A DNA stretch of 33,370 nucleotides from Acidimicrobiales bacterium (GCA_030747775.1 JASLKB010000007.1:1-33370), one strand, 5' to 3'. Numbered from the stretch's first letter, positions 1 through 8,696 are shown. The notes: a model not told the origin generated them from the letters alone. Made by a program: numbers and translations.

Positions 1-324
1 GTCGTCATTTGTCACGGTTGCTCTGACCTGCTCGCCCTCGACGACCATGTTTTGGAAGTGGGCGCTCAGGCAGCCGTGGGAGAACCAGCGTTCGCCCCAC
101 CGGTTGACCAGCAGGGGATCGAACTGGCTGAAGTGGGTCGGGCCCTCAATGGGGCCAGCGGTCAGCCCGAGGGATGCCGCCGTGGCGTCGTCGTGGACGC
201 TCGTGTGCCCACCGTAGGACTGGTCGGCAAGCATCTGGACTGGAGCCCGCAGCGGCCCAGACACCAGACCGGGTATCGAGTGGTCGAGCTCGGTGGAGAA
301 CGCTTCGTTCCGATGGGCGGTCAT
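1..324 (-). CDS. MaoC-like / hotdog-fold acyl dehydratase family protein, partial (3' end outside window)
   Basis: An open frame of 108 codons runs on the minus strand from an ATG at 324-322 to the first base of the window without a stop, so the C-terminus is missing. The translation starts MTAHRNEAFSTELDHSIPG and contains YGGHTSVHDDATAASLGL, GPIEGPTHFSQFDPLL, and WFSHGCLSAHFQNMVVEGE. The spacing of HDD, the GP-x-EGPTHF segment and the terminal VEGEQV-RATV resembles MaoC-like hotdog proteins that hydrate or dehydrate acyl-CoA-like thioesters. Substrate and pathway cannot be told from this fragment. It is divergent from the PhyH-family gene, with 56 bases between the two starts. Family assignment is by memory of motif patterns, so it is moderate; that the frame is coding is better supported than its function. 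Confidence 0.6.
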   Translation of the reverse strand, partial: MTAHRNEAFSTELDHSIPGLVSGPLRAPVQMLADQSYGGHTSVHDDATAASLGLTAGPIEGPTHFSQFDPLLVNRWGERWFSHGCLSAHFQNMVVEGEQVRATVTNDD

Positions 325-380
325 CGCCTTGACCGTAGGGGGTTTGCACAGGTGCGGGCTACGCGGCGAGAGTGTCCACC

Positions 381-1223
381 ATGGCCGAACTCACCACGCT
401 GGACCGTGACGTGTCGGTCGACGAGGTGCTGGCACACCTGCACCGTGACGGTGGGGTGATCGTCAGGGACCTGCTCTCTGACGAGGCTCGTCTATCCATC
501 ATCGACGACCTGTCTGGCGCCATGGAGGTCATTGGCCCGGGATCCAAGAGCGGCCTCGAACAGTGGGAACTGTTCCACGGCCGCGAGACCATCCGCTTCT
601 GTGGTCTGGCCGCTCGGAGCCGAGCCTTTGTGGACCATGCCCTCCTCGAGCCCCTGTTCGGTGAGGTGACCGACCACGAGTTGTTGGGTGGTTGTGCCTC
701 GTACTGGTTGAACACCGGTCAGGTCATGGCCGTCGGCCCTGGGGAACGAGCCCAGTACCTCCACCGTGACGAGAACAACTGGCCTGAGGCCGTCACCGCT
801 GAACGGGAGATCACCCTCAGCTGCATGTTCGCGCTCAGTGAGTTCACCCGGGCCAACGGCGCCACGGTTGTCGTGCCCGGAACCCATACGCTGCCACCTG
901 GGCTGGTGCGCGGTCATGAGGCCACCGAAGACGAGGTGGCCTATGCCGAGATGCCGGCCGGTGCCGGGCTGATCTACTCGGGCAAGGTCATCCACGGTGC
1001 GGGGGCCAACACCACCGACGAGTTGCGGTACGGGATGCACGTGAGCTTTGTGGTCGGTTGGCTGCGCCCTGAGGAGGCCAGCCCACTGCACGTGGATCGG
1101 GCTCGAGCCGCCGAACTGCCCTCCGAGGCTCGCCGGCTGCTGGGATGGTCGTCGTACCTCCAAGATGGTGGTGGCCGCATTTGGCTGGTCGACTTCGAGG
1201 ATGCCGCCGACCTGTTTACCTGA
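381..1223 (+). CDS. Phytanoyl-CoA dioxygenase (PhyH) family protein
   Basis: This is a 280-residue protein of the Fe(II)/2-oxoglutarate-dependent PhyH family, which hydroxylates or halogenates diverse small molecules. The iron-binding triad is visible: H-x-D in the segment YLHRDENNW near residue 130, and a distal His in KVIHGAGANTT near residue 204. An Arg (ELRYGMHVSF) nearby is placed to hold 2-oxoglutarate. The segment ANGATVVVPGTH is the usual PhyH turn before the second half of the jelly roll. I chose ATG 381, with a GGCGAG ribosome-binding site about 10 bases upstream; GTG 372 in the same frame would add three residues. It ends 7 bases before the convergent decarboxylase gene. The substrate is unknown. 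Confidence 0.8.
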   Translation: MAELTTLDRDVSVDEVLAHLHRDGGVIVRDLLSDEARLSIIDDLSGAMEVIGPGSKSGLEQWELFHGRETIRFCGLAARSRAFVDHALLEPLFGEVTDHELLGGCASYWLNTGQVMAVGPGERAQYLHRDENNWPEAVTAEREITLSCMFALSEFTRANGATVVVPGTHTLPPGLVRGHEATEDEVAYAEMPAGAGLIYSGKVIHGAGANTTDELRYGMHVSFVVGWLRPEEASPLHVDRARAAELPSEARRLLGWSSYLQDGGGRIWLVDFEDAADLFT

Positions 1224-1230
1224 CCGGAAG

Positions 1231-2613
1231 TTATTCCAGGGTCGAGTAGGCCCCGGTCACAGGGTTGACCGGAGCGCTACCGGCCGACGACCGAACGTCA
1301 TCCACTGCTCCAGCCAGGTCGGACAGCCAGCGGTCCACGACGGGGGCGTTACCAGCGCTCACCGTGAGGTGTAGGCCGTCGGGTGGCCCCTGTCGATCGT
1401 GGTGCCAACCTCGGGCGGCCATGGCGTCGCCTACCGAGAACGGGTCAAGTGGATGGTCGGTGTAGGGATCGGCGGTGATGGAAAGGAGGTGGTGACGGCA
1501 GCTACTGGGCACTGCCAGCCCGTCCACGGCCCGCACCCCGGTCCGGATCTGGTCGGCTGCGCTAATCGTCGTGCGGACCAGTCGTCGGTAGCCGTCTGTG
1601 CCCAGGAACCGGACTACAGCCCATGCGGCGGCCATAGGCAGGCCCGAACGCGTGCCCTGCAGATTCGGTGTGACGTAGCGGCCACCTAGCCAGCCGTCGA
1701 AGTCAAATGTTTGGTACCGGCGCAGCGTCTTGGAACGGTGGAGCAGTACTGACACGCCCTTGGGTGCATAGCCCAACTTGTGGATGTCTGCGGAAATGCT
1801 GGTCACTCCCTCAATAGCCAAGTCCCATGGTGGCGCTGACCACATGTCGGGTTCCTCCATGGCGGCAAAGGGGAGTACGAACGCACCCATACAGGCGTCG
1901 ACGTGGCACGAAGCCCCGACGCTGGCAGCCATCTGCGCGATGTCTTCCACGGGATCGACCACACCTTGGGGATACTGGGGTGCCGAGGCCACCACCAGGG
2001 CTGTTCGGTCGTTCACCGCGTCGGCCATGGCATCCAAGTCAGGGGTCCAGTCGGCGGTCACATCCACCACCCGGGGCCGCAGTCCAAACAGGCGTGCCGC
2101 TTTGTGAAAGGCGGCGTGGGCGCTTGTCGCCAGCACAATCTCCGGTTCGTGGATACCCCGCTCGACCTGGGCACGTTCGCGAGCAGCCTCGACAGCGCAC
2201 AGGATGCTCTCGGTTCCGCCGCTGGTCACGAAGCCAGCGGTGCCTTCGGGGCCGTGGAGCAGGTCGGCTGTCCAGGCGCAAAGTTCGGACTGGATGGCAC
2301 CTAGTGACGGGAAGGCGGTCGTGTTCAGGGCGTTCTCGTGCAGGAAGGTTTGTGCTGCACTCTCCGCCACGTGGCGGACCTCGTCACCTCCGTCGAACAC
2401 CAAGCCGAACGTCCGTCCCTCATTCCATCGGACGTCGTCGCTTCTCTTGGCCTCCAGTTCGGCCAGTACTTGGTCCGCCGATGATCCACTTCCGGGGAAG
2501 TGTTTCGCTCGGCTGACAGGTTCCGTGGTGGGCGCGGGGGTGGGGGTGGCGATGGGATTGACAATAGGGTCGGATTGGCGGTTTTCGCTCTGCCGGAGGT
2601 GGCCTCCGTTCAA
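1231..2613 (-). CDS. Group II PLP-dependent decarboxylase / sphingosine-1-phosphate lyase-like aminotransferase-fold protein
   Basis: The protein is a fold-type I PLP enzyme of the group II decarboxylase branch, closest in motif to bacterial sphingosine-1-phosphate lyase-like proteins. Visible signatures are TAFPSLGAIQSEL, GFVTSGGTESIL (cofactor phosphate region), HVDACMGAF (Asp binding the pyridine nitrogen) and SADIHKLGYAPKGVSVLL, where the Lys after His is the Schiff-base residue. Such enzymes decarboxylate amino acids or cleave phosphorylated long-chain bases; the substrate is not predictable here. The start is uncertain. The frame stays open up to GTG 2697, but that lies 3 bases from the divergent prs start and the first ~60 residues look non-conserved and Pro/Thr-rich. 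The only other candidate is TTG 2613, used here; conserved sequence begins later, at RAKHFPGSG. Confidence 0.8.
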   Translation of the reverse strand: MNGGHLRQSENRQSDPIVNPIATPTPAPTTEPVSRAKHFPGSGSSADQVLAELEAKRSDDVRWNEGRTFGLVFDGGDEVRHVAESAAQTFLHENALNTTAFPSLGAIQSELCAWTADLLHGPEGTAGFVTSGGTESILCAVEAARERAQVERGIHEPEIVLATSAHAAFHKAARLFGLRPRVVDVTADWTPDLDAMADAVNDRTALVVASAPQYPQGVVDPVEDIAQMAASVGASCHVDACMGAFVLPFAAMEEPDMWSAPPWDLAIEGVTSISADIHKLGYAPKGVSVLLHRSKTLRRYQTFDFDGWLGGRYVTPNLQGTRSGLPMAAAWAVVRFLGTDGYRRLVRTTISAADQIRTGVRAVDGLAVPSSCRHHLLSITADPYTDHPLDPFSVGDAMAARGWHHDRQGPPDGLHLTVSAGNAPVVDRWLSDLAGAVDDVRSSAGSAPVNPVTGAYSTLE

Positions 2614-2652
2614 CTCATTTGTATCGACTGATCCGCGATGCGACTCGCGTCG

Positions 2653-2658
2653 TATGAT
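2653..2658 (+). promoter_or_regulatory. Candidate -10 box of prs
   Basis: TATGAT lies 41 bases before the prs ATG, in the divergent gap between the decarboxylase and prs. It would place a transcript start near 2665 and leave a leader of about 35 bases, which contains a GAGGA motif 14 bases before the ATG. No good -35 box is seen. Confidence 0.35.
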
Positions 2659-2699
2659 CGGATGCGGAACCGCCCCCGACGAGGATCTCGCCGCCACCC

Positions 2700-3680
2700 A
2701 TGGAACTGGTCACCCACAAGAAGTTGTACCTCGTATCCGGTCGGGCTACTCGCCCGCTGGCGGAGGCGATCGCCAATGAGTTGGGCGAGGCCCTCGGCGA
2801 ACCCAATATCGCCGAGTTTGCCAACGGGGAGATCCACTGCCGGTTCTCGGAGTCGATTCGAGGTTGTGACGCCTTCATCATCCAAACGCACTGCCACGTC
2901 GAGGGCTCGTCGATCAACGACACCCTGATGGAGCAGTTGATCATGGTTGATGCTGCTCGGCGGGCGTCGGCTAAGCGGATCACCGTGGTGTGCCCCCACT
3001 ACGGGTATGCCCGCCAGGACCGTAAGGCGTCAGGCCGTGAGCCCATTACCGCCAAGCTGGTGGCCAATCTGTTCAAGGAGGCCGGGGCCAGCCGCCTGGT
3101 CGGGGTGGACCTCCACTCGGGGCAGATCCAGGGCTTTTTCGATGGCCCGGTCGACCATCTGACCGCCATGCCGGTCCTCGTCGAACACCTTCGGTCCTTG
3201 GAGGGCGATCTAACCATCGTCTCGCCCGATGCCGGACGGGTGAAGGTCGCGGAACGCTACGCCATTCAACTGGGGGCCGACCTGGCCATCGTCCACAAGC
3301 GACGCAGCCACACGGCGTTCAATGCCGTTGAGGCTAAGGAGGTCGTCGGTGAGGTGGAGGGAAAGGTTTGCGTCGTCGTCGACGACATGATCGACACCGC
3401 CGGCACCATTTGCGCGGCCGCTGAACAACTGGTCGAACGGGGAGCGTCGCGAGTTGTCGCGGCCACCACACACGGCGTGTTCTCCGGTCCGGCCATGGAG
3501 CGTCTGTCGGCCTCGCCCATCGAGAAGGTCATCGTCACCGATACCCTGCCGATGCCAGCCGACGCCGACCATGACCTCATCGAGGTCCTCTCTGTCGCCC
3601 CGTTGATCGCGCGAGCTATCGACGCAGTGTTCGAGGATGCATCGGTTAGCGAGATCTTCGGTGGCGACAACCTCTCCTGA
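2700..3680 (+). CDS. prs: Ribose-phosphate pyrophosphokinase (PRPP synthetase)
   Basis: Prs makes 5-phosphoribosyl-1-diphosphate from ribose 5-phosphate and ATP, feeding purine, pyrimidine, histidine, tryptophan and NAD synthesis in the cytoplasm. The 326-residue length is normal for class I enzymes. Seen in order: the N-terminal EFANGEI substrate region (39-45), the catalytic flexible loop RQDRK at 105-109 followed by REPITAK, the allosteric/metal region DLHS at 137-140, and the PRPP-binding loop VVVDDMIDTAGTI at 225-237. It begins the core run prs-rplY-pth-mfd, an order known from Actinobacteria, although the usual neighbour glmU is absent upstream and a divergent decarboxylase gene sits there instead. 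The ATG at 2700 gives the expected N-terminus. Confidence 0.97.
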   Translation: MELVTHKKLYLVSGRATRPLAEAIANELGEALGEPNIAEFANGEIHCRFSESIRGCDAFIIQTHCHVEGSSINDTLMEQLIMVDAARRASAKRITVVCPHYGYARQDRKASGREPITAKLVANLFKEAGASRLVGVDLHSGQIQGFFDGPVDHLTAMPVLVEHLRSLEGDLTIVSPDAGRVKVAERYAIQLGADLAIVHKRRSHTAFNAVEAKEVVGEVEGKVCVVVDDMIDTAGTICAAAEQLVERGASRVVAATTHGVFSGPAMERLSASPIEKVIVTDTLPMPADADHDLIEVLSVAPLIARAIDAVFEDASVSEIFGGDNLS

Positions 3681-3691
3681 CCATTGACCCC

Positions 3692-3721
3692 CTGACTCCT
3701 CGAGGTCGTGCGCCGGTAGGC
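3692..3721 (+). promoter_or_regulatory. Candidate rplY promoter
   Basis: CTGACT (3692-3697) and TAGGCT (3716-3721) are separated by 18 bases and fit a housekeeping sigma-factor promoter. Transcription would start near 3728, leaving a leader of about 85 bases before rplY. Confidence 0.45.
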
Positions 3722-3730
3722 TTTTCGGCA

Positions 3731-3775
3731 GGTCCCCAGAGGACCGCTAGTCAGGAGTCGCCTGCGTCGCGCAGG
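3731..3775 (+). promoter_or_regulatory. Two-hairpin 5' leader of rplY
   Basis: Between the candidate promoter and the rplY start are two perfect stem-loops. The first pairs GGTCC (3731-3735) with GGACC (3741-3745) around CCAGA. The second pairs CCTGCG (3761-3766) with CGCAGG (3770-3775) around TCG. They end 37 bases before the start codon. Structured leaders of ribosomal protein genes are often autoregulatory; whether this one binds L25 is inference. Confidence 0.4.
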
Positions 3776-3812
3776 TGTCTCAGCAAGTCCAGAATCCCCA
3801 GAAAGCGTCCCC

Positions 3813-4517
3813 ATGAGCGAGATCGTCCTCACCGCAGAGACCACCCGGACCACCGGGACCCGGTCGAGCCGTCGCCTCCGTCGTGAGGGTCGGGTACCCG
3901 CTGTCGTCTACGGCCTCAGCCAGGACCCTGTAAGCATCGACGTGGACTGGCCCGAGCTGCGTCGTGTGCTCACTACCGACGCCGGCGTGAATGCAGTCAT
4001 CCATCTGGAGTTCGGTGGTGAGAAGCAGATGTCAATCGTCAAAGACATCCAGCGTCACCCCATTCGCCGCGATGTCACCCACATTGACTTCCTGCGAATC
4101 GACCCCAAGCAGGATGTGACCGTGGACGTGCCCGTGGTCATGGTCGGCGAAGCCAAGGAGGTCACCGACGCCGACGGCATGGTCGACCAGAACATGTTCA
4201 GCCTGAGCGTGAACGCGGCACCGGACAACATCCCCAACGAGCTCGAGATCGACATCTCCGACCTCACCGTCGGTAGTTCCAAGAGGGTTGGTGACATCTC
4301 CCTCCCGGTTGGCGTCACCACCGACGTGGACCTAGAGGAGACGGTGGCGGTCGGCATGATCACCCGCTCCACGTTGGAGGCCATGGCTGCCGAGGAGGCT
4401 GCTGAGGCTGCCGCCGAAGCCGCCGAGGGCGAGTTCGCCGAGGGCGCCGAGGGCGCCGAGGGCGAGGCTTCCGCCGCTGAGGGCGGCGACGCCAACGAGG
4501 CCGCCGACTCCGAGTAG
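3813..4517 (+). CDS. rplY: 50S ribosomal protein L25/CTC family (TL5-type)
   Basis: This is the 5S rRNA-binding protein L25 in its long CTC/TL5 form, 234 residues. Residues 1-95 are the L25 domain, with RSSRRLRREGRVPAVVYG and the RHPIRRDVTHIDFLRID segment that contacts 5S rRNA. Residues ~96-190 are the C-terminal beta domain of CTC proteins (VDVPVVMVGEAKEV, ELEIDISDLTVG). From ~188 the chain is a disordered Ala/Glu/Gly tail encoded by a small tandem repeat. It lies between prs and pth as in other Actinobacteria, 21 bases before pth, so the two are probably co-transcribed. The ATG at 3813 follows an AGAAAG motif. Confidence 0.95.
   Translation: MSEIVLTAETTRTTGTRSSRRLRREGRVPAVVYGLSQDPVSIDVDWPELRRVLTTDAGVNAVIHLEFGGEKQMSIVKDIQRHPIRRDVTHIDFLRIDPKQDVTVDVPVVMVGEAKEVTDADGMVDQNMFSLSVNAAPDNIPNELEIDISDLTVGSSKRVGDISLPVGVTTDVDLEETVAVGMITRSTLEAMAAEEAAEAAAEAAEGEFAEGAEGAEGEASAAEGGDANEAADSE
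4422..4463 (+). repeat. GCCGAGGGC 9-bp repeat inside rplY
   Basis: Four copies of GCCGAGGGC occur at 4422-4430, 4437-4445, 4446-4454 and 4455-4463; the last three are tandem. They encode Ala-Glu-Gly units in the acidic tail of L25. A 9-bp unit keeps the frame, so copy number could vary without disrupting the protein. Confidence 0.85.
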
Positions 4518-4538
4518 CGACCAGGGCCGGCACGAGAG

Positions 4539-5150
4539 ATGTTGCGTCGGTTCCGTACCGAACGGACTGGGGAACCGGCGGCCCTACTGGTCGTCGGCCT
4601 CGGGAATCCCGGAGACGACTACGACGGCACACGGCACAACGTGGGTGCCGACGCCGTCGCCGTGCTGGCCGAACGCCATGGTGGCTCACTACGCCGTTCC
4701 AAGGAGTTGGCTTTGTCCTGCGAGGTTCGCATCAGCGGTGAGCGGGTGGCCATTGCCTTCCCACAGACCTTCATGAATGAGTCGGGCCAGGCTGTCCGGA
4801 AGCTGGTTCGTCGCTACGGCCTGAATGACTCGACCCGCATCGTCATCGTGCATGACGAGCTGGACCTCCCTGTGGGTGCTCTACGGGTCAAGTCGGGCGG
4901 TGGACTGGCGGGCCATAACGGCCTGAAGTCCATCACCGCCCATCTGAAGACCCAGGACTACCTCCGGGTGCGCATTGGTGTGGGGCGACCACCCGGTCGC
5001 CAGTCGGGAGCCGACCACGTGCTACGTCGCCCCGGGAAGGCCGAAGCGGCCGAGTTGCGGGTGGTGGTCCAGGAGGCTGCCAACGCGGTGGAGTCGATCC
5101 TCACCAATGGTGTCGACACCACCATGGGTCGCGTCAACGCCCGCTCGTGA
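4539..5150 (+). CDS. pth: Peptidyl-tRNA hydrolase
   Basis: Pth cleaves the ester bond of peptidyl-tRNAs that drop off ribosomes and recycles the tRNA. The 203-residue protein shows the family signature VGLGNPGDDYDGTRHNVG with catalytic His33, the substrate-binding FMNESG (Asn80), Asp106 in VHDELDLP and GLAGHNGLKSI with Asn127. Length is typical. Ten extra N-terminal residues precede the usual start of the fold, as in several actinobacterial orthologues. It sits 21 bases after rplY, with which it shares 5S/tRNA biology and probably a transcript, and 25 bases before mfd. Confidence 0.96.
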   Translation: MLRRFRTERTGEPAALLVVGLGNPGDDYDGTRHNVGADAVAVLAERHGGSLRRSKELALSCEVRISGERVAIAFPQTFMNESGQAVRKLVRRYGLNDSTRIVIVHDELDLPVGALRVKSGGGLAGHNGLKSITAHLKTQDYLRVRIGVGRPPGRQSGADHVLRRPGKAEAAELRVVVQEAANAVESILTNGVDTTMGRVNARS

Positions 5151-5175
5151 CCCGACTGCAGGTCCGGCCACCACG

Positions 5176-8100
5176 GTGACGCCCACCCTGCTGGAGCGCC
5201 TTCCTACGCTCCTCGACGACGACCCGTCGGTGGCTGCCATCCTCGGTCGCCGGACGGGCTCGTTGGCCGTGGCCGAGCCAGCCCGAGCCGTGGTTTTGGC
5301 CTCCCTGGTCAGGCGAGCCGGCCGGACGCCACTCGTGGTGGCCGTCCCGACGGGGACCGAGGCCGAGCGCCTAGCCAACGACATGCGCCTGTACCTGGGG
5401 AACCAGTCCGTCGAGCTGTTCCCGGCGTGGGAGACGTTGCCCTTCGAACGTATCAGCCCGAATGTCGAGACCATGGGGCGGCGGCTTCGGGTGCTGCACC
5501 GGCTGGCATCCCTGGGGGATCGGCCCGCCGTGGTCGTGGCATCTGGTCGGGCCCTTGTCCAGCGCCTTGGTCCCGGTGCCGGCCTGATCGACCCTCTCCG
5601 GATCGGTCCTGGCGACACCATCGACCAGCAGGACCTAATTGCCAAGCTGGTGGAGGTCGGCTACCGCCGCGAGTACCAGGTCGAGCACCGTGGCGAACTC
5701 GCCGTACGCGGGTCGATCGTCGACGTCTGGCCGTCCACCGACGATGTGCCGGTCCGGATCGACCTATGGGGTGACGAAGTGGAGCGTCTCACCGAGTTCG
5801 GCGTGGCCGACCAGCGGGCCACCGTGTCACGGTCCGAGGTGGAGTTACACCCTTGTCGGGAGCTACTACCCGATACCGAGGTCCGGACCCGAGCCGGTCA
5901 GCTAGTGGCCGAACAGCCCTGGGGGCGCGAACAGTGGGATCGTCTCGCCGACGGAGAGCTGTTCGACGGCATGGAGTCGTGGTTGCCCTGGCTGGCCGGG
6001 AGGGAACGGGTTCTGTTCGACTTGGTCGACGACGACGCCCTCGTGGTGGCCGTCGAGCCCCGCCGCCTGCGTGACCGCATTGCCGACCTGCTGGCCGAGG
6101 AGGCCGATCTGACCACGACCCTGGCCACGACCTGGGGAGCCGACGACTCAGTCTTCCCCCGCCTGCACACCGACTGGGACCGCCTACTCATACACACCGG
6201 GGCCTCGGTCTGGACCATGGATGCCGTCCCAGATGGTCCCGCGGTGGAGACCGTCCAGGCCTCCGGCTGGGGACGGGACGCCGCCACGGCGGCAGCCACA
6301 GAGGACTCCGAGGGGCCGACAGGCCGGATACGCCGCTTGCTGGCCGATGGCCACCGGGTAGTGGTGGCCGCCGACGGGGAGGGGAGCGTCGACCAGCTGG
6401 CTCGCCGTTTACTGGAGGCCGAGGTCGAGGCCGTCCGCCCGGATCTCCAGTCCGTCGACTCTGGAGACGGCCCGGTCCCGCTCGGGGTGTCACTGATCGT
6501 GGCCCCCGTCGAGCGGGGCTTCGTACTTCCCGCCTCCCGATTAGCCCTGATAACTGAATCTGAACTGACCGGACGCCGCCGGACGAGGCGACGCACCCGT
6601 CCGCGTCGCCGGTCAGCAGTTCGGGTCTTCGAAGGCCTCTCGCCGGGTGACTACGTCGTTCACGAGCACCACGGCGTGGCCCGCTTTGCCGGCCTCACTA
6701 GTCGCTCCATGGGTGGGGTCGAACGTGACTACCTGCTTCTGGAGTACCGGGGTGACGACCGGCTCTACCTACCGACCGACCAGATCGACGCCATCCGACC
6801 CCACACCGGTGGTGAGGTGCCAACCCTCAGCCGCATGGGGGGTTCGGACTGGCAGAAGACCCGGGCGCGGGTTCGCTCGGAGGTGGCTGAGATCGCCCAG
6901 GAACTGGTGGTGCTCTATCAGCAGCGGGTCACCGCTACCGGCCATGCCTTCGCCGAGGACACCCCCTGGCAACGGGAGCTGGAGCAGGCCTTCCCGTTCC
7001 AGGAGACGCCCGACCAACTCCGGGCCGTCGAAGACGTCAAGGCTGACATGGAACGACCGGTGCCCATGGACCGTCTGGTCTGCGGCGACGTCGGGTTCGG
7101 TAAGACCGAGGTGGCCGTGCGGGCCGTGTTCAAGGCCGTGCAGGACGGACGTCAGGCCGCGGTGCTGGTGCCTACCACCCTGCTGGCCCAGCAGCACGGT
7201 CAGACCTTCCGTGATCGGTTCTCCCCGTATCCCGTGCGTGTTGAGGTCCTGAGCAGATTCCTAACTGCGGCCGATGCCCGTGCGGTCTCCAATGGCCTAG
7301 CTGACGGTTCCATCGACGTGGTGATCGGTACTCACCGACTGCTGTCCAGCGACGTTCGGTTCGCCCGTCTCGGCCTATTGGTGGTCGACGAAGAGCAGAG
7401 GTTCGGCGTCAGCCACAAGGAGTCGATCAAGAAGCTACGCGCGGACGTTGACGTACTGACTATGACAGCCACGCCCATCCCGCGCACACTGGAGATGTCG
7501 CTCACCGGGATCCGCGACCTCAGCTTGCTCGACACGCCGCCGGCTGACCGTCAACCCATCCTCACCTACGTCGGCGACTACGACGAGCGGCCAATCGCTG
7601 AGGCAATCCGTCGGGAACTGCTGCGCGAGGGTCAGGTGTTCTTCGTCCACAACCGAGTCCAGGACATCGATCAGGTGGCCGGCGGAGTGCGCGAGCTGGT
7701 CCCCGAGGCCAGAGTGGCGGTGGCCCATGGCCAGATGGACGAGGTCAGCCTCGAGTCGGTGGTGTTCGACTTCTGGGAGGGCCTCTACGACGTACTGGTG
7801 TGCACCACCATCATCGAGTCGGGCATCGATATGCCGACGGTCAACACTCTGGTAGTCGATCGGGCCGACCTGATGGGCCTCGGCCAGCTCCACCAACTCC
7901 GGGGCCGGGTGGGCCGGGCCGGCCAGCGGGCTTACGCCTACCTGTTCACTCCACCAGACCGGTCGCTCAGCGAGCAGGCTCACGAGCGACTCCGCACCAT
8001 TGGGGAGACCACTGAACTGGGTTCGGGGTTCCGCATCGCCATGCGAGACCTCGAGATCCGGGGGGCCGGCAACCTCCTGGGGACTGGCCAGAGTGGACAC

Positions 8101-8682
8101 ATAGCGGCGGTGGGCTACGACCTCTACTGCCAGATGGTCAACGAGGCGGTGGCCGAGTTGTCCGGCCGAGTCCCCGTTCAGCAGGCCGAGATCCGTGTCG
8201 AGCTGCCGTTGGATGCCTATCTGCCGGACGACTACGTGTCCCGCAGCGACCTGCGCCTCGAGGCCTATCGGAAGTTGGCGAACGCCGGAACAGAGTCCGA
8301 CCCCGCCGGTGTGGATGCCGTGCAGGCTGAGTGGGAGGACCGATACGGGCCCATCCCGCCGCCCGTGGCCACCCTGCTCTCAGTGGCCCGTCTCCGTTCA
8401 GCATGCGTGGCGCGTGGCATCACTGAGGTCACGGCGGTTAAGGGGTCGAGGCTCGGCGGACCTGACCACATCGCCCGGTGCTCGCCGGTGGTGCTGCCGT
8501 TGAGCCGTCAGACCCGCCTGACCCGCCTCCACCGGGACGCCCGTTACAAGGAGGCCCAGAAGCAGGTCCACCTGCCGTTGAAGAAGCCCAGCGAGGAGGA
8601 CTTGGCTAGCCAGCTGCTCGAGCTCCTCCAGGACCTGGTTCCAGTGTCGGCGCCTGTTGTCGTAGGCGACGGCCCGGGTTAA
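5176..8682 (+). CDS. mfd: Transcription-repair coupling factor Mfd
   Basis: Mfd is a DNA translocase that removes RNA polymerase stalled at lesions and recruits UvrA for excision repair. From the GTG at 5176 the protein has 1168 residues, the usual size. An UvrB-like N-terminal part contains ELFPAWETLPFERISP. The RNA-polymerase interaction domain starts near residue 492 (DYVVHEHHGVARF). The helicase core has Walker A GDVGFGKT at 637-644, Walker B DEEQ at 738-741, TATPIPRTLEMS, and RGRVGR in motif VI. The C-terminal TRCF domain follows GAGNLLG. The frame is open to 4975 inside pth, but homology starts only after 5176, so this start was chosen; no strong ribosome-binding site is seen. A short Arg-rich run (RRTRRRTRPRRR) precedes the RID. 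Confidence 0.96.
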   Translation: MTPTLLERLPTLLDDDPSVAAILGRRTGSLAVAEPARAVVLASLVRRAGRTPLVVAVPTGTEAERLANDMRLYLGNQSVELFPAWETLPFERISPNVETMGRRLRVLHRLASLGDRPAVVVASGRALVQRLGPGAGLIDPLRIGPGDTIDQQDLIAKLVEVGYRREYQVEHRGELAVRGSIVDVWPSTDDVPVRIDLWGDEVERLTEFGVADQRATVSRSEVELHPCRELLPDTEVRTRAGQLVAEQPWGREQWDRLADGELFDGMESWLPWLAGRERVLFDLVDDDALVVAVEPRRLRDRIADLLAEEADLTTTLATTWGADDSVFPRLHTDWDRLLIHTGASVWTMDAVPDGPAVETVQASGWGRDAATAAATEDSEGPTGRIRRLLADGHRVVVAADGEGSVDQLARRLLEAEVEAVRPDLQSVDSGDGPVPLGVSLIVAPVERGFVLPASRLALITESELTGRRRTRRRTRPRRRSAVRVFEGLSPGDYVVHEHHGVARFAGLTSRSMGGVERDYLLLEYRGDDRLYLPTDQIDAIRPHTGGEVPTLSRMGGSDWQKTRARVRSEVAEIAQELVVLYQQRVTATGHAFAEDTPWQRELEQAFPFQETPDQLRAVEDVKADMERPVPMDRLVCGDVGFGKTEVAVRAVFKAVQDGRQAAVLVPTTLLAQQHGQTFRDRFSPYPVRVEVLSRFLTAADARAVSNGLADGSIDVVIGTHRLLSSDVRFARLGLLVVDEEQRFGVSHKESIKKLRADVDVLTMTATPIPRTLEMSLTGIRDLSLLDTPPADRQPILTYVGDYDERPIAEAIRRELLREGQVFFVHNRVQDIDQVAGGVRELVPEARVAVAHGQMDEVSLESVVFDFWEGLYDVLVCTTIIESGIDMPTVNTLVVDRADLMGLGQLHQLRGRVGRAGQRAYAYLFTPPDRSLSEQAHERLRTIGETTELGSGFRIAMRDLEIRGAGNLLGTGQSGHIAAVGYDLYCQMVNEAVAELSGRVPVQQAEIRVELPLDAYLPDDYVSRSDLRLEAYRKLANAGTESDPAGVDAVQAEWEDRYGPIPPPVATLLSVARLRSACVARGITEVTAVKGSRLGGPDHIARCSPVVLPLSRQTRLTRLHRDARYKEAQKQVHLPLKKPSEEDLASQLLELLQDLVPVSAPVVVGDGPG

Positions 8683-8690
8683 CCGTCGCG

Positions 8691-8696
8691 TAGCCT
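8691..8696 (+). promoter_or_regulatory. -10 box for leaderless transcript of the SurA-like gene
   Basis: TAGCCT lies 9 bases before GTG 8706, just after the mfd stop. The 12-mer CGTAGCCTGCCC around it is repeated exactly before xdhC at 18749-18760. Confidence 0.45.

Noticed and set aside
52-459. Forward frame of 135 codons at the window start
   Set aside because: The opposite strand codes an edge-truncated MaoC-like protein with recognisable motifs, and the PhyH gene starts inside this frame.
3693-3759. Long-range stem pairing GACTCCT (3694-3700) with AGGAGTC (3753-3759) before rplY
   Set aside because: The upstream arm lies in the likely -35 region, so it would not be in the transcript; only the two downstream hairpins are kept.
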